A stretch of DNA of 64,000 nucleotides, taken from contig NZ_LKBD01000007.1 in assembly GCF_001399975.1 (NCBI RefSeq), forward strand, positions 62,001 through 126,000, given 5' to 3'. This document shows positions 1 through 8,653 of the stretch, piece after piece (position 1 is the first letter of the stretch; each line of letters begins with the position of its first letter). The notes under the pieces are model-generated. The model saw only the letters and a list, made by a program, of their open reading frames with translations, was not told the DNA's origin and did not search any database. Position numbers and translations under genes: made by a program. This DNA is from Pseudoalteromonas sp. P1-9 (lineage in GTDB: Bacteria > Pseudomonadota > Gammaproteobacteria > Enterobacterales > Alteromonadaceae).

Positions 1-408
1 ACGTTCACCTTCGCCGGAAAACCAAATGCGCACTTTTTCACTGTAACGGCCAGACTTTGCAGGCAAGTCGAACATTAAGCGTTGCTGCCCTTGTTGCTTT
101 AAAAAGTGAAGATAGTCTAAAAAACCATGCTCAATAAGCATGGGGTGTACAGGAATACGACGTGGTTTTATTTTGTTATTGGTATGAAAGTCGAAAAAGT
201 AATGGCCATCTTGCTTCGTTACATTATCCAGTGTGAGTTGACCAATTTCGTCACTAAATGTGCCAGTGTAATAGCTTATTAATGGCAGCCAAAAGTGCCA
301 ATGCTTAGCTTGTTCTCGCGGCATTTTGTGGTCGCCATAAATATACCCTTTGAATAAGGTATGAATTTCCATATTAGTAAAAGGGCGGCGGCCTAAATGG
401 GTTTTCAC
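1..408 (-). pseudogene. Remnant of a tyrosine recombinase (phage-type integrase), cut by the left edge
   Basis: The minus strand keeps an open frame from an in-frame stop near 439-441 to the window edge, with a GTG at 406-408 as the only plausible start. The translation resembles the start of the integrase catalytic domain: RRPFTNMEIHTLFKGYIYGD, then a helix around YYTGTFSDEIGQL, then KIKPRRIPVHP for the beta-hairpin lysine region. The family normally has an N-terminal core-binding domain of roughly 100 residues or more before this point; here a stop codon sits directly upstream, so the 5' part is missing. The first catalytic arginine, usually in a TGxR motif, is replaced by F. I infer a decayed integrase, but the C-terminal half is outside the window. 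Confidence 0.6.
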
Positions 409-522
409 TGAATATCCAATAAATGAATGAGTTAGCGACTATTTTAGCAAATATTGGTGGAATAACTAGGGTTTAGGTTGTTACTAAGTGAAATCGTTAA
501 ACAATGCGCATAAGCGCACCAT

Positions 523-1872
523 TTAATAAAAGCGGTCTTTCACTTGTGCATATTGATAATAAGCAAACTGTCCTAATCGTCTAAAATGCGGAAAAGGTAA
601 GTAGGGTAGAGGTGTGTTGTAAAGAGGTAAGTTTGGTACTGTTTTGCCTGCTACCATTTGTGCCATGCGATAGCCTGCCTGTGCACTAAACGACACACCT
701 GCACCACAATAACCCAATATAAAGCCAAGCTTACCGTCAAAATTAATGTGCGGCATATCATCGAGAGCGGCGGCAATAAAACCATTCCAGTAATAATCAT
801 GCTCGATATTACTAAGGCTTGGAAAACAATCGCTTAGGCCCTTTTTTAAGTTGGCTAAATACACCGATTTATTTTGATGTTTGGCATAAACAGCCCCGCG
901 ACCACCGAATAAAAGCCGATTGTCTGGTAATAATCGGTAATAGTATTTTAGTGTTCGCGTGTCCATACATACTTGGTTGGTTTGCAGGCCTGATTCTGCT
1001 AATTGTTGTGCTGTAAGTGGCTTAGAGACAAATATGCTGCTTAAAATAGGCAGATATCGGTTGTTAATAGCCTTATGTGTTAGTTTGCTATTGTATGCAT
1101 TGCCCGCGATAACTAATTTATTGCAGCTTAGTTGGCAGCCATTAACGGATAACTGAAAGCCACTTACTGTTTCCGTTATATTGTCAACTAACGCGTTTTC
1201 AAACAGGGTGACACCGCTCTCAAGCATAGCAGTACGATAGCCAAGTAATAACTTTAATGGATTCACACCAAAACTATCGCTGTAGCGCAGTGCGCCATAG
1301 GCTTGTTGATTTTTCATGTAGTGCGTACTGAGCTCGTCTTGGCTCAGCCATTGGCAAGGCGGTGTGCTTGAACTTTGCAAGTGTGTTTGAATGTATTCAG
1401 CTTGGGCATTTAAGGTTTGCAGTGCATTTTGATTGTGTGCAATTTTTAAATATCCACTTTCTTGTTTATCACATGTAATATTATGTTTTGCAATAAGTTG
1501 CTCGACGCGATTTACAGCATCACTGTATTCGGCATAAATCCCTTTGCTAACATCGACTCCCCACTTCTCGCTCATTTGAGGGTAACTCAAGCGACCAGAG
1601 CCTTTCAGTACAAAGCCTGCATTTCGCGCACTGGCACCAAAACCTACTTGATTGGCTTCAAGTACGCATACATCTAAGTGATGTTCAGTTGCTAAATGAT
1701 ATGCAGTTAAAAGCCCCGAATAACCGCCGCCAATTATTGCAACATCAAACTGCTGTTGACTGGTAACGCTTGATCTAGCCGTTGGAAAATCAATAGTGCT
1801 GGCCCAATAACTAGGGGCAAAGGCTTGTCCTTGGCAGTGAGGATGTTGCAGCGGATCGTATAATTGGCTCAT
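523..1872 (-). CDS. FAD-dependent amine/amino-acid oxidoreductase (DAO family)
   Basis: A 449-residue protein with a dinucleotide-binding motif GGGYSG at residues 48-53, after FDVAII. This is the N-terminal FAD fold of the D-amino-acid oxidase family. The C-terminal part has the FAD-contacting GYCGAGVSFSAQAG stretch. Overall it resembles gamma-glutamylputrescine oxidases (PuuB-like), which oxidise a polyamine-derived amine to an aldehyde plus peroxide, but the exact substrate cannot be read from sequence. The ATG overlaps the stop of the upstream acetyltransferase gene (ATGA), so the two are translationally coupled. It is the last gene of a four-gene minus-strand operon. It acts in the cytoplasm; no signal peptide is seen. 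Confidence 0.85.
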   Translation of the reverse strand: MSQLYDPLQHPHCQGQAFAPSYWASTIDFPTARSSVTSQQQFDVAIIGGGYSGLLTAYHLATEHHLDVCVLEANQVGFGASARNAGFVLKGSGRLSYPQMSEKWGVDVSKGIYAEYSDAVNRVEQLIAKHNITCDKQESGYLKIAHNQNALQTLNAQAEYIQTHLQSSSTPPCQWLSQDELSTHYMKNQQAYGALRYSDSFGVNPLKLLLGYRTAMLESGVTLFENALVDNITETVSGFQLSVNGCQLSCNKLVIAGNAYNSKLTHKAINNRYLPILSSIFVSKPLTAQQLAESGLQTNQVCMDTRTLKYYYRLLPDNRLLFGGRGAVYAKHQNKSVYLANLKKGLSDCFPSLSNIEHDYYWNGFIAAALDDMPHINFDGKLGFILGYCGAGVSFSAQAGYRMAQMVAGKTVPNLPLYNTPLPYLPFPHFRRLGQFAYYQYAQVKDRFY

Positions 1873-2429
1873 GAAAATTCAATCACCATTTCTGCCGCAC
1901 TGCAGTAGCAAGGTACGCCGCAAATAGTGCAGTGATAATTCTCTTCAATGCTGTAGTTATACCAGCGGTTTTTGTGTTCTTTAATCAATTTACCGCCTGC
2001 ATTAGTAAAATATTTTACCGCACCATTGCCAGGGCTTTGTTGCCATAAGTGGCCAATACCCGCTTTGGCACCTTGTTGCTTAAGTATTTCGATTGATGCA
2101 TTTAATAGCTTAGGGCCAATGCCTTTACCCTGTTGATTAGGATCAACGGCAATACATTTAAAGTATGCCATTTTATCTTGTTGGCAAGGCCATAAAGACG
2201 GGCTACACCATTCATCAAGTGGCCATTGATTGGCTGCATAACTCAAGCGTAGGCCGACGACGTTATTATCTTCTAATGCAATAAAGTTGGCATTGATACC
2301 ATTTTTGGTTGCCTTACTTTGCATTTCAATTAAGTTTGCCAAATCAAGGTAGTTGTCGCCGTGAACTAAGTTAGCAAGCGCAATCGCTTGCTGATAATAC
2401 TGTTCAGTAAGAGGGATAATTTTAATCAT
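1869..2429 (-). CDS. GNAT-family N-acetyltransferase with cysteine-rich C-terminal tail
   Basis: A GNAT fold of 186 residues counted from the ATG at 2429. The acetyl-CoA loop appears as QQGKGIGPKLL, following the beta strand CIAVDP. An upstream TTG at 2444 also opens the frame, but the ATG gives the natural start MIKIIPLTEQ and overlaps the DUF2750 stop by only a few bases, so I prefer it. The C-terminus ends in a cluster, HCTICGVPCYC, with four cysteines that could bind metal; similar tails occur in some GNAT families. Substrate unknown. It lies between the DUF2750 and FAD oxidase genes, overlapping both. Confidence 0.8.
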   Translation of the reverse strand: MIKIIPLTEQYYQQAIALANLVHGDNYLDLANLIEMQSKATKNGINANFIALEDNNVVGLRLSYAANQWPLDEWCSPSLWPCQQDKMAYFKCIAVDPNQQGKGIGPKLLNASIEILKQQGAKAGIGHLWQQSPGNGAVKYFTNAGGKLIKEHKNRWYNYSIEENYHCTICGVPCYCSAAEMVIEFS

Positions 2430-2763
2430 TTGAAAGTGCTTCAAGCAATGAATCGGCTTCTAGCTCAATTGCGATTTGTTCGTCACTTAAGTCTAAACCA
2501 ATAAGTAGCTCATCTTCTCTAAGATGCGGTAATAAATCCACTACGTCATCAAAGTTGATTTCGATAACGTTAAAGTGTTGCCATTCGCCTTTGCACTGTT
2601 GTTGCGCCATTTCTGATGATGACCAAATTAACAGTGCATCGCGCTCATCATTAAATTCTGACTGTGCGATTAGTAAACCACTTTCACTTGATAGCACAAA
2701 TGCTTGTTGTGAGTGTTTTAACTGGTTTACAAAGTCATTAATGCGTTCTAAATGTTCGCTCAT
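2422..2763 (-). CDS. DUF2750 domain protein
   Basis: A small acidic protein of 113 residues matching the DUF2750 pattern: an N-terminal helix, then FVLSSESGLLIA, a tryptophan in LLIWSSSEMAQ, a second tryptophan in EWQHFNVIEI, and a C-terminal acidic LIGLDLSDEQ segment. The biochemical function of this family is not known. No signal peptide or membrane segment is visible, so it is probably cytoplasmic. It starts 5 bases after the glutathione transferase stop and overlaps the following acetyltransferase, so it is part of the same operon. Confidence 0.75.
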   Translation of the reverse strand: MSEHLERINDFVNQLKHSQQAFVLSSESGLLIAQSEFNDERDALLIWSSSEMAQQQCKGEWQHFNVIEINFDDVVDLLPHLREDELLIGLDLSDEQIAIELEADSLLEALSND

Positions 2764-2768
2764 AGTGT

Positions 2769-3347
2769 CTAATCTCTTGGTGCTGTTTCGATACTCGAAG
2801 CGCGATTTTTATGTTCTGAATGGAATACTTGAAGCGCACTAAAGCGAGTCAAATCGGTTAAGTTTCTGAAGATAATCCAATCCAGTAAGCAAAATAGTGA
2901 TAAAGCGACGTAGTTATAATCGCTAAATGCGCCTTGTTCTGCAGCATCATTTAATACTGATAAAACGCCGTTTATGCGCTCACGTTGTAAATTGAAAAAC
3001 AGTTTGTCGTCATTGGTGTCGAATTCTGAGCGCTGACAAATTAAAAGCTCAACCAAAGAATCGTTCGCAGAGTTAATTAGAGTCAGAGTATTTTCTTGGT
3101 TCCAGCTTAACGGGGTGAAATCCAATTTTTGGGCCAAGTAACGGTAAATAACGTTTGAATCAAAAATCACCTGTTCACCGTCGACCAACATAGGAATTTT
3201 TCGCGTTGGGTTGAGTTTAACTAAGGTTTCTCGGTCTTTCTCGGCAAAAATATTAAGGTTTAAAAAGTCGAATTCGATATCTTTTTCGATAGCCAGTGCG
3301 CGAAGGCGGCGTACATAAGGGGAGGTTAGCGAACCATAAAGTTGCAT
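2769..3347 (-). CDS. Glutathione S-transferase family protein
   Basis: A 192-residue protein with the N-terminal thioredoxin-like domain of glutathione transferases: LYGSLTSPYVRRLR, with the active-site region around S9-P10, the cis-proline segment KIPML (residues 50-54) and the glutathione-binding IFDSNVIYRYL (D63-S64). The rest is an all-helical C-terminal domain, a little shorter than usual (typical members are 200-220 residues). The family conjugates glutathione to electrophiles or acts as a stringent-starvation-like protein; which role applies is not decidable here. It is the first gene of the minus-strand operon and is divergent from the acetyltransferase gene at 3444. Confidence 0.85.
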   Translation of the reverse strand: MQLYGSLTSPYVRRLRALAIEKDIEFDFLNLNIFAEKDRETLVKLNPTRKIPMLVDGEQVIFDSNVIYRYLAQKLDFTPLSWNQENTLTLINSANDSLVELLICQRSEFDTNDDKLFFNLQRERINGVLSVLNDAAEQGAFSDYNYVALSLFCLLDWIIFRNLTDLTRFSALQVFHSEHKNRASSIETAPRD

Positions 3348-3443
3348 AAGTAGCTCTCGCTTAATATGAAATTTAGTTATTTATATCAGGTCTTGGCGAG
3401 TGATACTATGGCTTGGCAGTGACAATTTTATTTAGAACTAAAA

Positions 3444-3944
3444 ATGAAAACGCGTATAGCAAAACAAATCGATTTACCCGCAATAGTCAACATTTATAAC
3501 CAAACGATAGAGAGTCGAATGGTAACAGCGGATACCGAACCGCATTCAGTGGAAAGTAAACAAGCATGGTTTGATAGCCATACAGACACTCGGCCAATTT
3601 ATGTTGTTGAAGATAATGAACAGGTGGTGGCTTGGTTAAGCTTTAAGTCGTTTTACGGTCGCCCTGCATATACTGGTACTGTTGAAATTGCCATTTATGT
3701 TGACAGCAATCAGCGTGGTAAGCAGATTGGGCAAACGCTGTTACAATTTGCAGAGTCTCTTGCACCTAAGCTTCATATTAAAAGCTTGTTGGCATTTATT
3801 TTTAGCCACAATACACCCAGCATGCGACTTTTTATTAAAAATGATTTTGCCGTTTGGGGTGAGCTACCAAATGTGGCAAAAATGGATGATAAAGAATACA
3901 GCTTAACGATTTTAGGTAAGCGAATAGGTGAAAATAAAGTTTAA
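3444..3944 (+). CDS. GNAT acetyltransferase, phosphinothricin/methionine-sulfone type
   Basis: A 166-residue single-domain GNAT protein. It matches the MnaT/phosphinothricin acetyltransferase subgroup: IYNQTIESRMVTADTEP near the N-terminus, SFKSFYGRPAYTGTVEIAIY in the core, the acetyl-CoA loop QRGKQIGQTLL, and ending with IFSHNTPSMRLF and GKRI. Members acetylate the amino group of methionine derivatives or toxic analogues. It stands alone on the plus strand, divergent from the GST operon, and is followed by a hairpin shared with the convergent peptidase gene. Confidence 0.85.
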   Translation: MKTRIAKQIDLPAIVNIYNQTIESRMVTADTEPHSVESKQAWFDSHTDTRPIYVVEDNEQVVAWLSFKSFYGRPAYTGTVEIAIYVDSNQRGKQIGQTLLQFAESLAPKLHIKSLLAFIFSHNTPSMRLFIKNDFAVWGELPNVAKMDDKEYSLTILGKRIGENKV

Positions 3945-3945
3945 A

Positions 3946-3976
3946 AAAGGCTTTAATATTTAACATTAAAGCCTTT
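3946..3976 (-). terminator. Rho-independent terminator between convergent genes
   Basis: Perfect 12-bp inverted repeat AAAGGCTTTAAT / ATTAAAGCCTTT with a 7-base loop. Read on the minus strand the stem is followed by a run of six T, so it best serves the M9 peptidase gene. On the plus strand the T-run lies only within the stem, so termination of the acetyltransferase transcript would be weaker. Confidence 0.7.
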
Positions 3977-4000
3977 ACTAGGGATAGCTTAGATAAGTTG

Positions 4001-4855
4001 TTATTTAAGCTCTGCTAGCCATTGGCTAAAATCATTATCCATTGATTTACCCCATTGTTTTACCAGCGCTTGGTAGCGGGTGTATTGACCTTTACGCGTT
4101 AGCGCCAGCATTTGTTCAACTTTGTCGCGCTGTTTTTCCATCATATAGCGCGATGCTAAATAACCCCAAACATAAACGCGTTCAGAACCGCCATTTTGCT
4201 CATAACTGGTGTTAAATAGTTCGCTTAAATGAATGATTTGTTTTTTTGCTGCTTTTACTGCGCGTTCGTTATCTTTGCCTTTTGCGATGTACTCAGCAAT
4301 TCCTTCACTCCACCACACTAAATGAGGCAATAACGGTGCTGGTTTTGGGCAGTACTCTGGGCCCGAATGAGAATCGTGTAAGTTAGCGCAAAAATCACCA
4401 TACATATTAAAGCGGCCATCCAGGTAATGCACATACTCATGGCTTAAATTCCAAATTTGCCCTTTCTTTTGGTATGCGACGAATTCAGCTGAGTTATTGG
4501 GTAAATGCGGTAAACCTTCCAAATACATGCCGCCATTATCACTTGGAACATCAAAGTGTTCGGTTACATACTGCACATAGGCATCGCGATCTTGATAAAT
4601 ATTGGCTCGTAAGCGGTGATTATTATCATTTGCTACAGGTTTATTTTGAGTACTAAAAACATTATGAAAACGTGTTTCTTGCGCTGATAGCATTTTGCAT
4701 GCAGCGTTTTCTTGTTCTTTACTAAGCGCTTGATGACGCAGTACGATGGTTTTACTGCAATTTTTCATATTAACCAAAACGTCGTCCACACTGGGTGTAG
4801 CTGCACTGGCATAAGGTGTAAATAAAAAGCTGGATAACAGCGCTAATTTTTTCAT
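4001..4855 (-). CDS. Secreted M9-type (collagenase-like) zinc metallopeptidase, short form
   Basis: A 284-residue protein with a signal peptide (MKKLALLSSFLFTPYASA). The zinc site is HEYVH at residues 139-143, continuing as YLDGRFN, which is the signature of Vibrio-type microbial collagenases (peptidase family M9). The downstream glutamate ligand is probably E184 in WWSEGIAEY. Known Vibrio collagenases are several hundred residues longer, with an N-terminal activator domain and C-terminal PKD/PPC domains; none are present here. I infer a periplasmic or secreted protease limited to the catalytic subdomain. Whether it cleaves collagen is unknown. Confidence 0.82.
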   Translation of the reverse strand: MKKLALLSSFLFTPYASAATPSVDDVLVNMKNCSKTIVLRHQALSKEQENAACKMLSAQETRFHNVFSTQNKPVANDNNHRLRANIYQDRDAYVQYVTEHFDVPSDNGGMYLEGLPHLPNNSAEFVAYQKKGQIWNLSHEYVHYLDGRFNMYGDFCANLHDSHSGPEYCPKPAPLLPHLVWWSEGIAEYIAKGKDNERAVKAAKKQIIHLSELFNTSYEQNGGSERVYVWGYLASRYMMEKQRDKVEQMLALTRKGQYTRYQALVKQWGKSMDNDFSQWLAELK

Positions 4856-5103
4856 CGGTATATTGTATTCAATTTTAATTTTAAACGATTACACCAAATT
4901 AATTTACATTGGTCAATCAAGTGTTTTCCAAAGGTGCTCTTGCGTACACTTTTCTCATTGTTAGCTAGGAGAATGTCAATTATGGGCGTGAGAAAGGTGC
5001 ATTGGGTTGCGTGATACTAGCCTAGATTGCTTAGCCACATATTGAATGCCGCAACAAAAACGCTCAAAGAGAGCAAAAATATAATTGTAAAGATCAACAG
5101 CCC

Positions 5104-5610
5104 CTAGGGATAAAGTTGGGTTAACCCAGAATGGCCTTGCATATCGCCAATAATCCAAACTTGCTCGAATGGGTGCGGGGTTGGCATAGCAAAATGATGT
5201 TGCAGGGTTTGAATATCGTCATTGCGCCAAAATGGATTTGCGTTGCGGATCACCAGCCACACGCGTTTAGAATCATAATGTTTTAATGCTTTGTTAGCTA
5301 AAATACGCTGCAGAGCTTTGGTTAAACGAGTTTCTATTGGCTCGAGCAAAAGCGCTTTTAGGTTTTCTTTGGTTTCACTGCTGAGTTCTCGATGCAGAAT
5401 TACCATTGCTTCTTTTTCGCTGCCATAAAGGTGGGCAATTTCAATATCAAGCTTATCTTCGCCTTGGTAACAGCTTACATCGGGTTTGCTCGGTTGGTTA
5501 TGCCAAATATGGCGCATGGGTAAGTTAAATTGTTTTTCATACAGGCGTAAAAAGAGCTTGGCTGCTTGATGTTCTAGTTCAACTTTTTCTTTTTCGCTGG
5601 CGCTTAACAT
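5104..5610 (-). CDS. Uncharacterised protein, possible nuclease-like fold
   Basis: A 168-residue protein I do not recognise. It starts with a helical segment rich in E and K. Then comes KPDVSCYQGEDKLDIEIAHL, with P43-D44 and D55-I-E57 about a dozen residues apart. That spacing resembles a PD-(D/E)xK endonuclease core, but this is only a suggestion. Further on is a strand-like KRVWLVIRNANPFW and an ending VWIIGDMQG. No signal peptide or membrane segment. It is a single minus-strand gene, divergent from the antiporter gene at 5808, with about 240 bases to the next minus-strand gene in which I see no clear element. Confidence 0.6.
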   Translation of the reverse strand: MLSASEKEKVELEHQAAKLFLRLYEKQFNLPMRHIWHNQPSKPDVSCYQGEDKLDIEIAHLYGSEKEAMVILHRELSSETKENLKALLLEPIETRLTKALQRILANKALKHYDSKRVWLVIRNANPFWRNDDIQTLQHHFAMPTPHPFEQVWIIGDMQGHSGLTQLYP

Positions 5611-5807
5611 GAAATATTTGACTGAAAATACGGCTTAAATCGTTGCGATTACTGTAGCGTGAGAGTGTTTTAGAATGCAAGTGTTAGCGTGTGAAACAAA
5701 CGTTAATACACTTGATTTGAAATAAAATTTTATTGTGAAAAAGCTATAGAATTAATTATCCAAGATATACTATTGTAATATTCAATTTATAAATTTGTGA
5801 ATTCTCA

Positions 5808-7628
5808 ATGTCAGCGGTATATATTGCACTGGTTGCTTTGTTTTCAGTAGCAGCGCAGTGGTTAGCATGGATTTTTAAAGTACCAGCTATTTTATTCCTA
5901 CTTGTTACCGGTCTTTTATTAGGGCCTGGTTTTAATGTAATTGACCCAGATGCGTTATTTGGTGACTTACTGTTTCCGATAATCTCCTTAGCAGTTGCCG
6001 TTATCTTATTTGAAGGTGCACTTACCCTCCACTTTAGAGAATTAAAAGGGCTCGAAAAAGTTGTGCGCAACCTGTGCTCCATCGGCATGTTGGCATCGTT
6101 TGTGGTGATCGGCTGCGCTGCGTATTTTGTGTTAGACCTCGATTGGCGTGTCGCTGCTGTACTTGGTGCAGTGTTAGTTGTAACTGGCCCAACGGTTATC
6201 GCGCCTTTATTGAATGCAATGAGGCCGCATAAAGACATTGATAAAGTGTTGCGTTGGGAAGGTATCGTAATTGATCCTATTGGTGCTTTATTTGCTGTAT
6301 TGGTATTTGAAGCGGTAATGCTGACAGGCCAAGAAAGTATTTTTAACCATACACTTGGCGCATTGTTTATGACATTAGTGGTGGGGTTATCGCTGGGTCT
6401 CTTTGCGGGTTGGTTTACGAGTTTATTAATTCGCCGTCAGTGGCTACCGTATGAATTGCATAAATTTGGTATTTTAGCGTTGGTACTCGCTACGTTCAGT
6501 GTCTCAAATTACCTTAGCCACGAATCGGGATTACTTGCCGTTACCGTTTTTGGTATTTGGCTGGCGAACCAAGATGACTTAGAAATTGATGCTGTGCTTG
6601 AATTTAAAGAAGATTTATCAATGATCTTAATTTCAAGCTTGTTTATTTTACTCGCAGCGCGATTACATGTTGACGATATTAAACAACTTGGCGCCAATGT
6701 ACTTATTTTTATGGCATTTGTGTTGTTTGCGGCACGTCCGCTATCGATTTTGTTGTCAACATTTGGCTCAGACCTCAATTATCGCGCCCGTGCATTACTT
6801 AGCTGGATTGCTCCCCGTGGCATTGTTGCTGCCGCGGTAGGCTCGGTATTTGCGCTTAGTATGGTTAAAGCTGGTGTGCCCACTTCTGAAAAGTTAGTGC
6901 CGCTTATCTTTACCGTTATTATTGTGACGGTTGTTTTGCAAAGTTTAACCGCCGTACCACTTACCAAGTTGTTAAAGCTGCGCCAGCCTGAACCAGCAAC
7001 AGTACTTATTATTGGTGCAAACCATGTGGCACGTGAAGTGGCAAAGGGCCTTAAAGATATCGGTGTGAGTGTTTACCTTTCAGATCCTGCATGGGAAAAC
7101 TGCAAAATGGCACGTATGGATGGCTTTCCTTGCTACTACGGTAATCCGCAATCAGAGCATGCCGAACGTTATCTGCCGCTAACTGACATTAGTAAAGTGC
7201 TAGGCTTATCACCAAATCGTCTTTACAACGCATTAGGTATTCAACACTTCGCGCATTTGATCGGTGAGGATAAGGTGTTTTCATTGAAATCGTCTGATGT
7301 GCACGCGAAAGCAAATAAAGACAGTGCGACTTTCTTATCGCGCCAAAATTTATTCGCACAAGATGCTACGTTTGCGCGTCTTTCCGGCATGATAGCGAAA
7401 GGCGGTAAAGTCAGTGCAACACGCATTGCTGATGCATTTACTTGGGAAGATTATTTGGAAGTAAATAAAGATGCGATTCCGCTGTTTATTTGGCGTCAGC
7501 AAAAATTTATCGAACCAGTGCAAATTGGCGGTGAACAAAAACCGGAAGAGGGCGATTCTGTTATTGCGCTACAACCGCCGAAAATGTCTATTTTAAAAGA
7601 GTCGCAAGTTAATCAAGCGGCAACATAA
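5808..7628 (+). CDS. Cation/proton antiporter (CPA family) with C-terminal nucleotide-binding-like domain
   Basis: A 606-residue inner-membrane protein. The first ~390 residues form about 12 hydrophobic segments typical of sodium/hydrogen exchangers, with conserved stretches LFEGALTL, VVTGPTVIAPLL and EGIVIDPIGALFAV. The remaining 210 residues are soluble and begin with TVLIIGANHVAREVAKGL, which looks like a TrkA-N/RCK-type Rossmann domain that could gate transport in response to a nucleotide. It probably exchanges Na+ or K+ for H+, fitting a marine cell. The solute-binding protein gene follows after 19 bases, so they are probably cotranscribed. Confidence 0.82.
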   Translation: MSAVYIALVALFSVAAQWLAWIFKVPAILFLLVTGLLLGPGFNVIDPDALFGDLLFPIISLAVAVILFEGALTLHFRELKGLEKVVRNLCSIGMLASFVVIGCAAYFVLDLDWRVAAVLGAVLVVTGPTVIAPLLNAMRPHKDIDKVLRWEGIVIDPIGALFAVLVFEAVMLTGQESIFNHTLGALFMTLVVGLSLGLFAGWFTSLLIRRQWLPYELHKFGILALVLATFSVSNYLSHESGLLAVTVFGIWLANQDDLEIDAVLEFKEDLSMILISSLFILLAARLHVDDIKQLGANVLIFMAFVLFAARPLSILLSTFGSDLNYRARALLSWIAPRGIVAAAVGSVFALSMVKAGVPTSEKLVPLIFTVIIVTVVLQSLTAVPLTKLLKLRQPEPATVLIIGANHVAREVAKGLKDIGVSVYLSDPAWENCKMARMDGFPCYYGNPQSEHAERYLPLTDISKVLGLSPNRLYNALGIQHFAHLIGEDKVFSLKSSDVHAKANKDSATFLSRQNLFAQDATFARLSGMIAKGGKVSATRIADAFTWEDYLEVNKDAIPLFIWRQQKFIEPVQIGGEQKPEEGDSVIALQPPKMSILKESQVNQAAT

Positions 7629-7647
7629 AGCAAGGAGCTACTCGCCA

Positions 7648-8376
7648 GTGCGTTCAATTTTGGCAGTATTACTTTTACTATTTTGTTATGGGCTGAAAGC
7701 CTCTAATGAGGTTACATTAGCAGTTGTGACCGAAGAGTGGCGACCGTTTAACTATACCGACGATAGCGGTGTTATCGTCGGGCGCTCTACAACAAAAGTA
7801 AAAACAATACTCGATAGCTTAGGATACAACTATGATATTCGAAGCTACCCTTGGACGCGTGCCATGAGTATGGCTGAAAACGACGCAAATACACTTATAT
7901 ATTCAATTTTTAGAACGCCAGAACGAGAGCACAAATACCAATGGGTATGTCCGCTTATGGCACCTGTAAAAGTGTATTTGTTTTATCTTTCCGAACGTGA
8001 TGATATTAATGTTACATCACTTGAAGATGCTAAGAACTATACTATTTCTGTAGGAAGAAACGCGCAAAGTCATGAAACCTTAGTCGAAAAAGGCTTTGTT
8101 GAAGGGCAACATTTAGACGTATCTGCAGACCCTAACGCCGAATTAAGGAAGTTTCTAGCAGGGCGGGTGGATTTTCTGGTGCAATCTGAATGGGAAATGT
8201 CTGAATCGCTTAAGCGAGTAAAACGAGATTACTCTGATGTCGTGCGCAGTCTTGAAGTAGCTAATGTAAGCGACCGCACAGCATGTATGGCGTTCAGCAA
8301 AACAACTGACAAGCAAATTGTAAATCGTGTTCAAATTGCACTTGAACAGTACAATAAAAAGTTTGGCCTTAAGTAG
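7648..8376 (+). CDS. Periplasmic solute-binding protein (SBP family 3)
   Basis: A 242-residue protein with a signal peptide (first ~18 residues, cleavage near LKAS-NE). The body fits the amino-acid-type substrate-binding family 3: EVTLAVVTEEWRPFNY at the start, then the paired lobes. It starts at a GTG at 7648, placed about ten bases after an AAGGAG ribosome site inside the intergenic gap. No permease or ATPase gene is next to it, so it may be a stand-alone sensor or binding protein rather than part of a complete ABC transporter. The ligand is unknown. Confidence 0.75.
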   Translation: MRSILAVLLLLFCYGLKASNEVTLAVVTEEWRPFNYTDDSGVIVGRSTTKVKTILDSLGYNYDIRSYPWTRAMSMAENDANTLIYSIFRTPEREHKYQWVCPLMAPVKVYLFYLSERDDINVTSLEDAKNYTISVGRNAQSHETLVEKGFVEGQHLDVSADPNAELRKFLAGRVDFLVQSEWEMSESLKRVKRDYSDVVRSLEVANVSDRTACMAFSKTTDKQIVNRVQIALEQYNKKFGLK

Positions 8377-8653
8377 TGTAAATGTGAAAAACCATTGGCT
8401 ACCTTTGATTTTGTTTATAGTTAAATCAACGATAGCTGTTAATTCGTAAACCCTCCTTTATTTTTATATAACCAAGCGTTCTAAAAAGCTTTTATTGTTT
8501 AATTTGAACTATTCACGGTTTATATATCTGAACTTAAATCAAAAATATTGCTTTAATTAGATAAATTTGCGAACGGATATATTGGCAATAATGCGTGAAA
8601 TGCGTAAGCTTATAACAAGTCGTTAATTTGGTTAAAGTTTGGTTACATAGTCG

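Noticed and set aside
4856-5103. Possible small gene in the ~250-base gap (60-residue frame at 4976-5158)
   Set aside because: It overlaps the end of the next gene, has no recognisable start or family and poor codon pattern.
5756-6238. 160-residue frame on the minus strand
   Set aside because: Opposite the antiporter's first membrane helices; composition is that of a reverse shadow and no start or family is evident.
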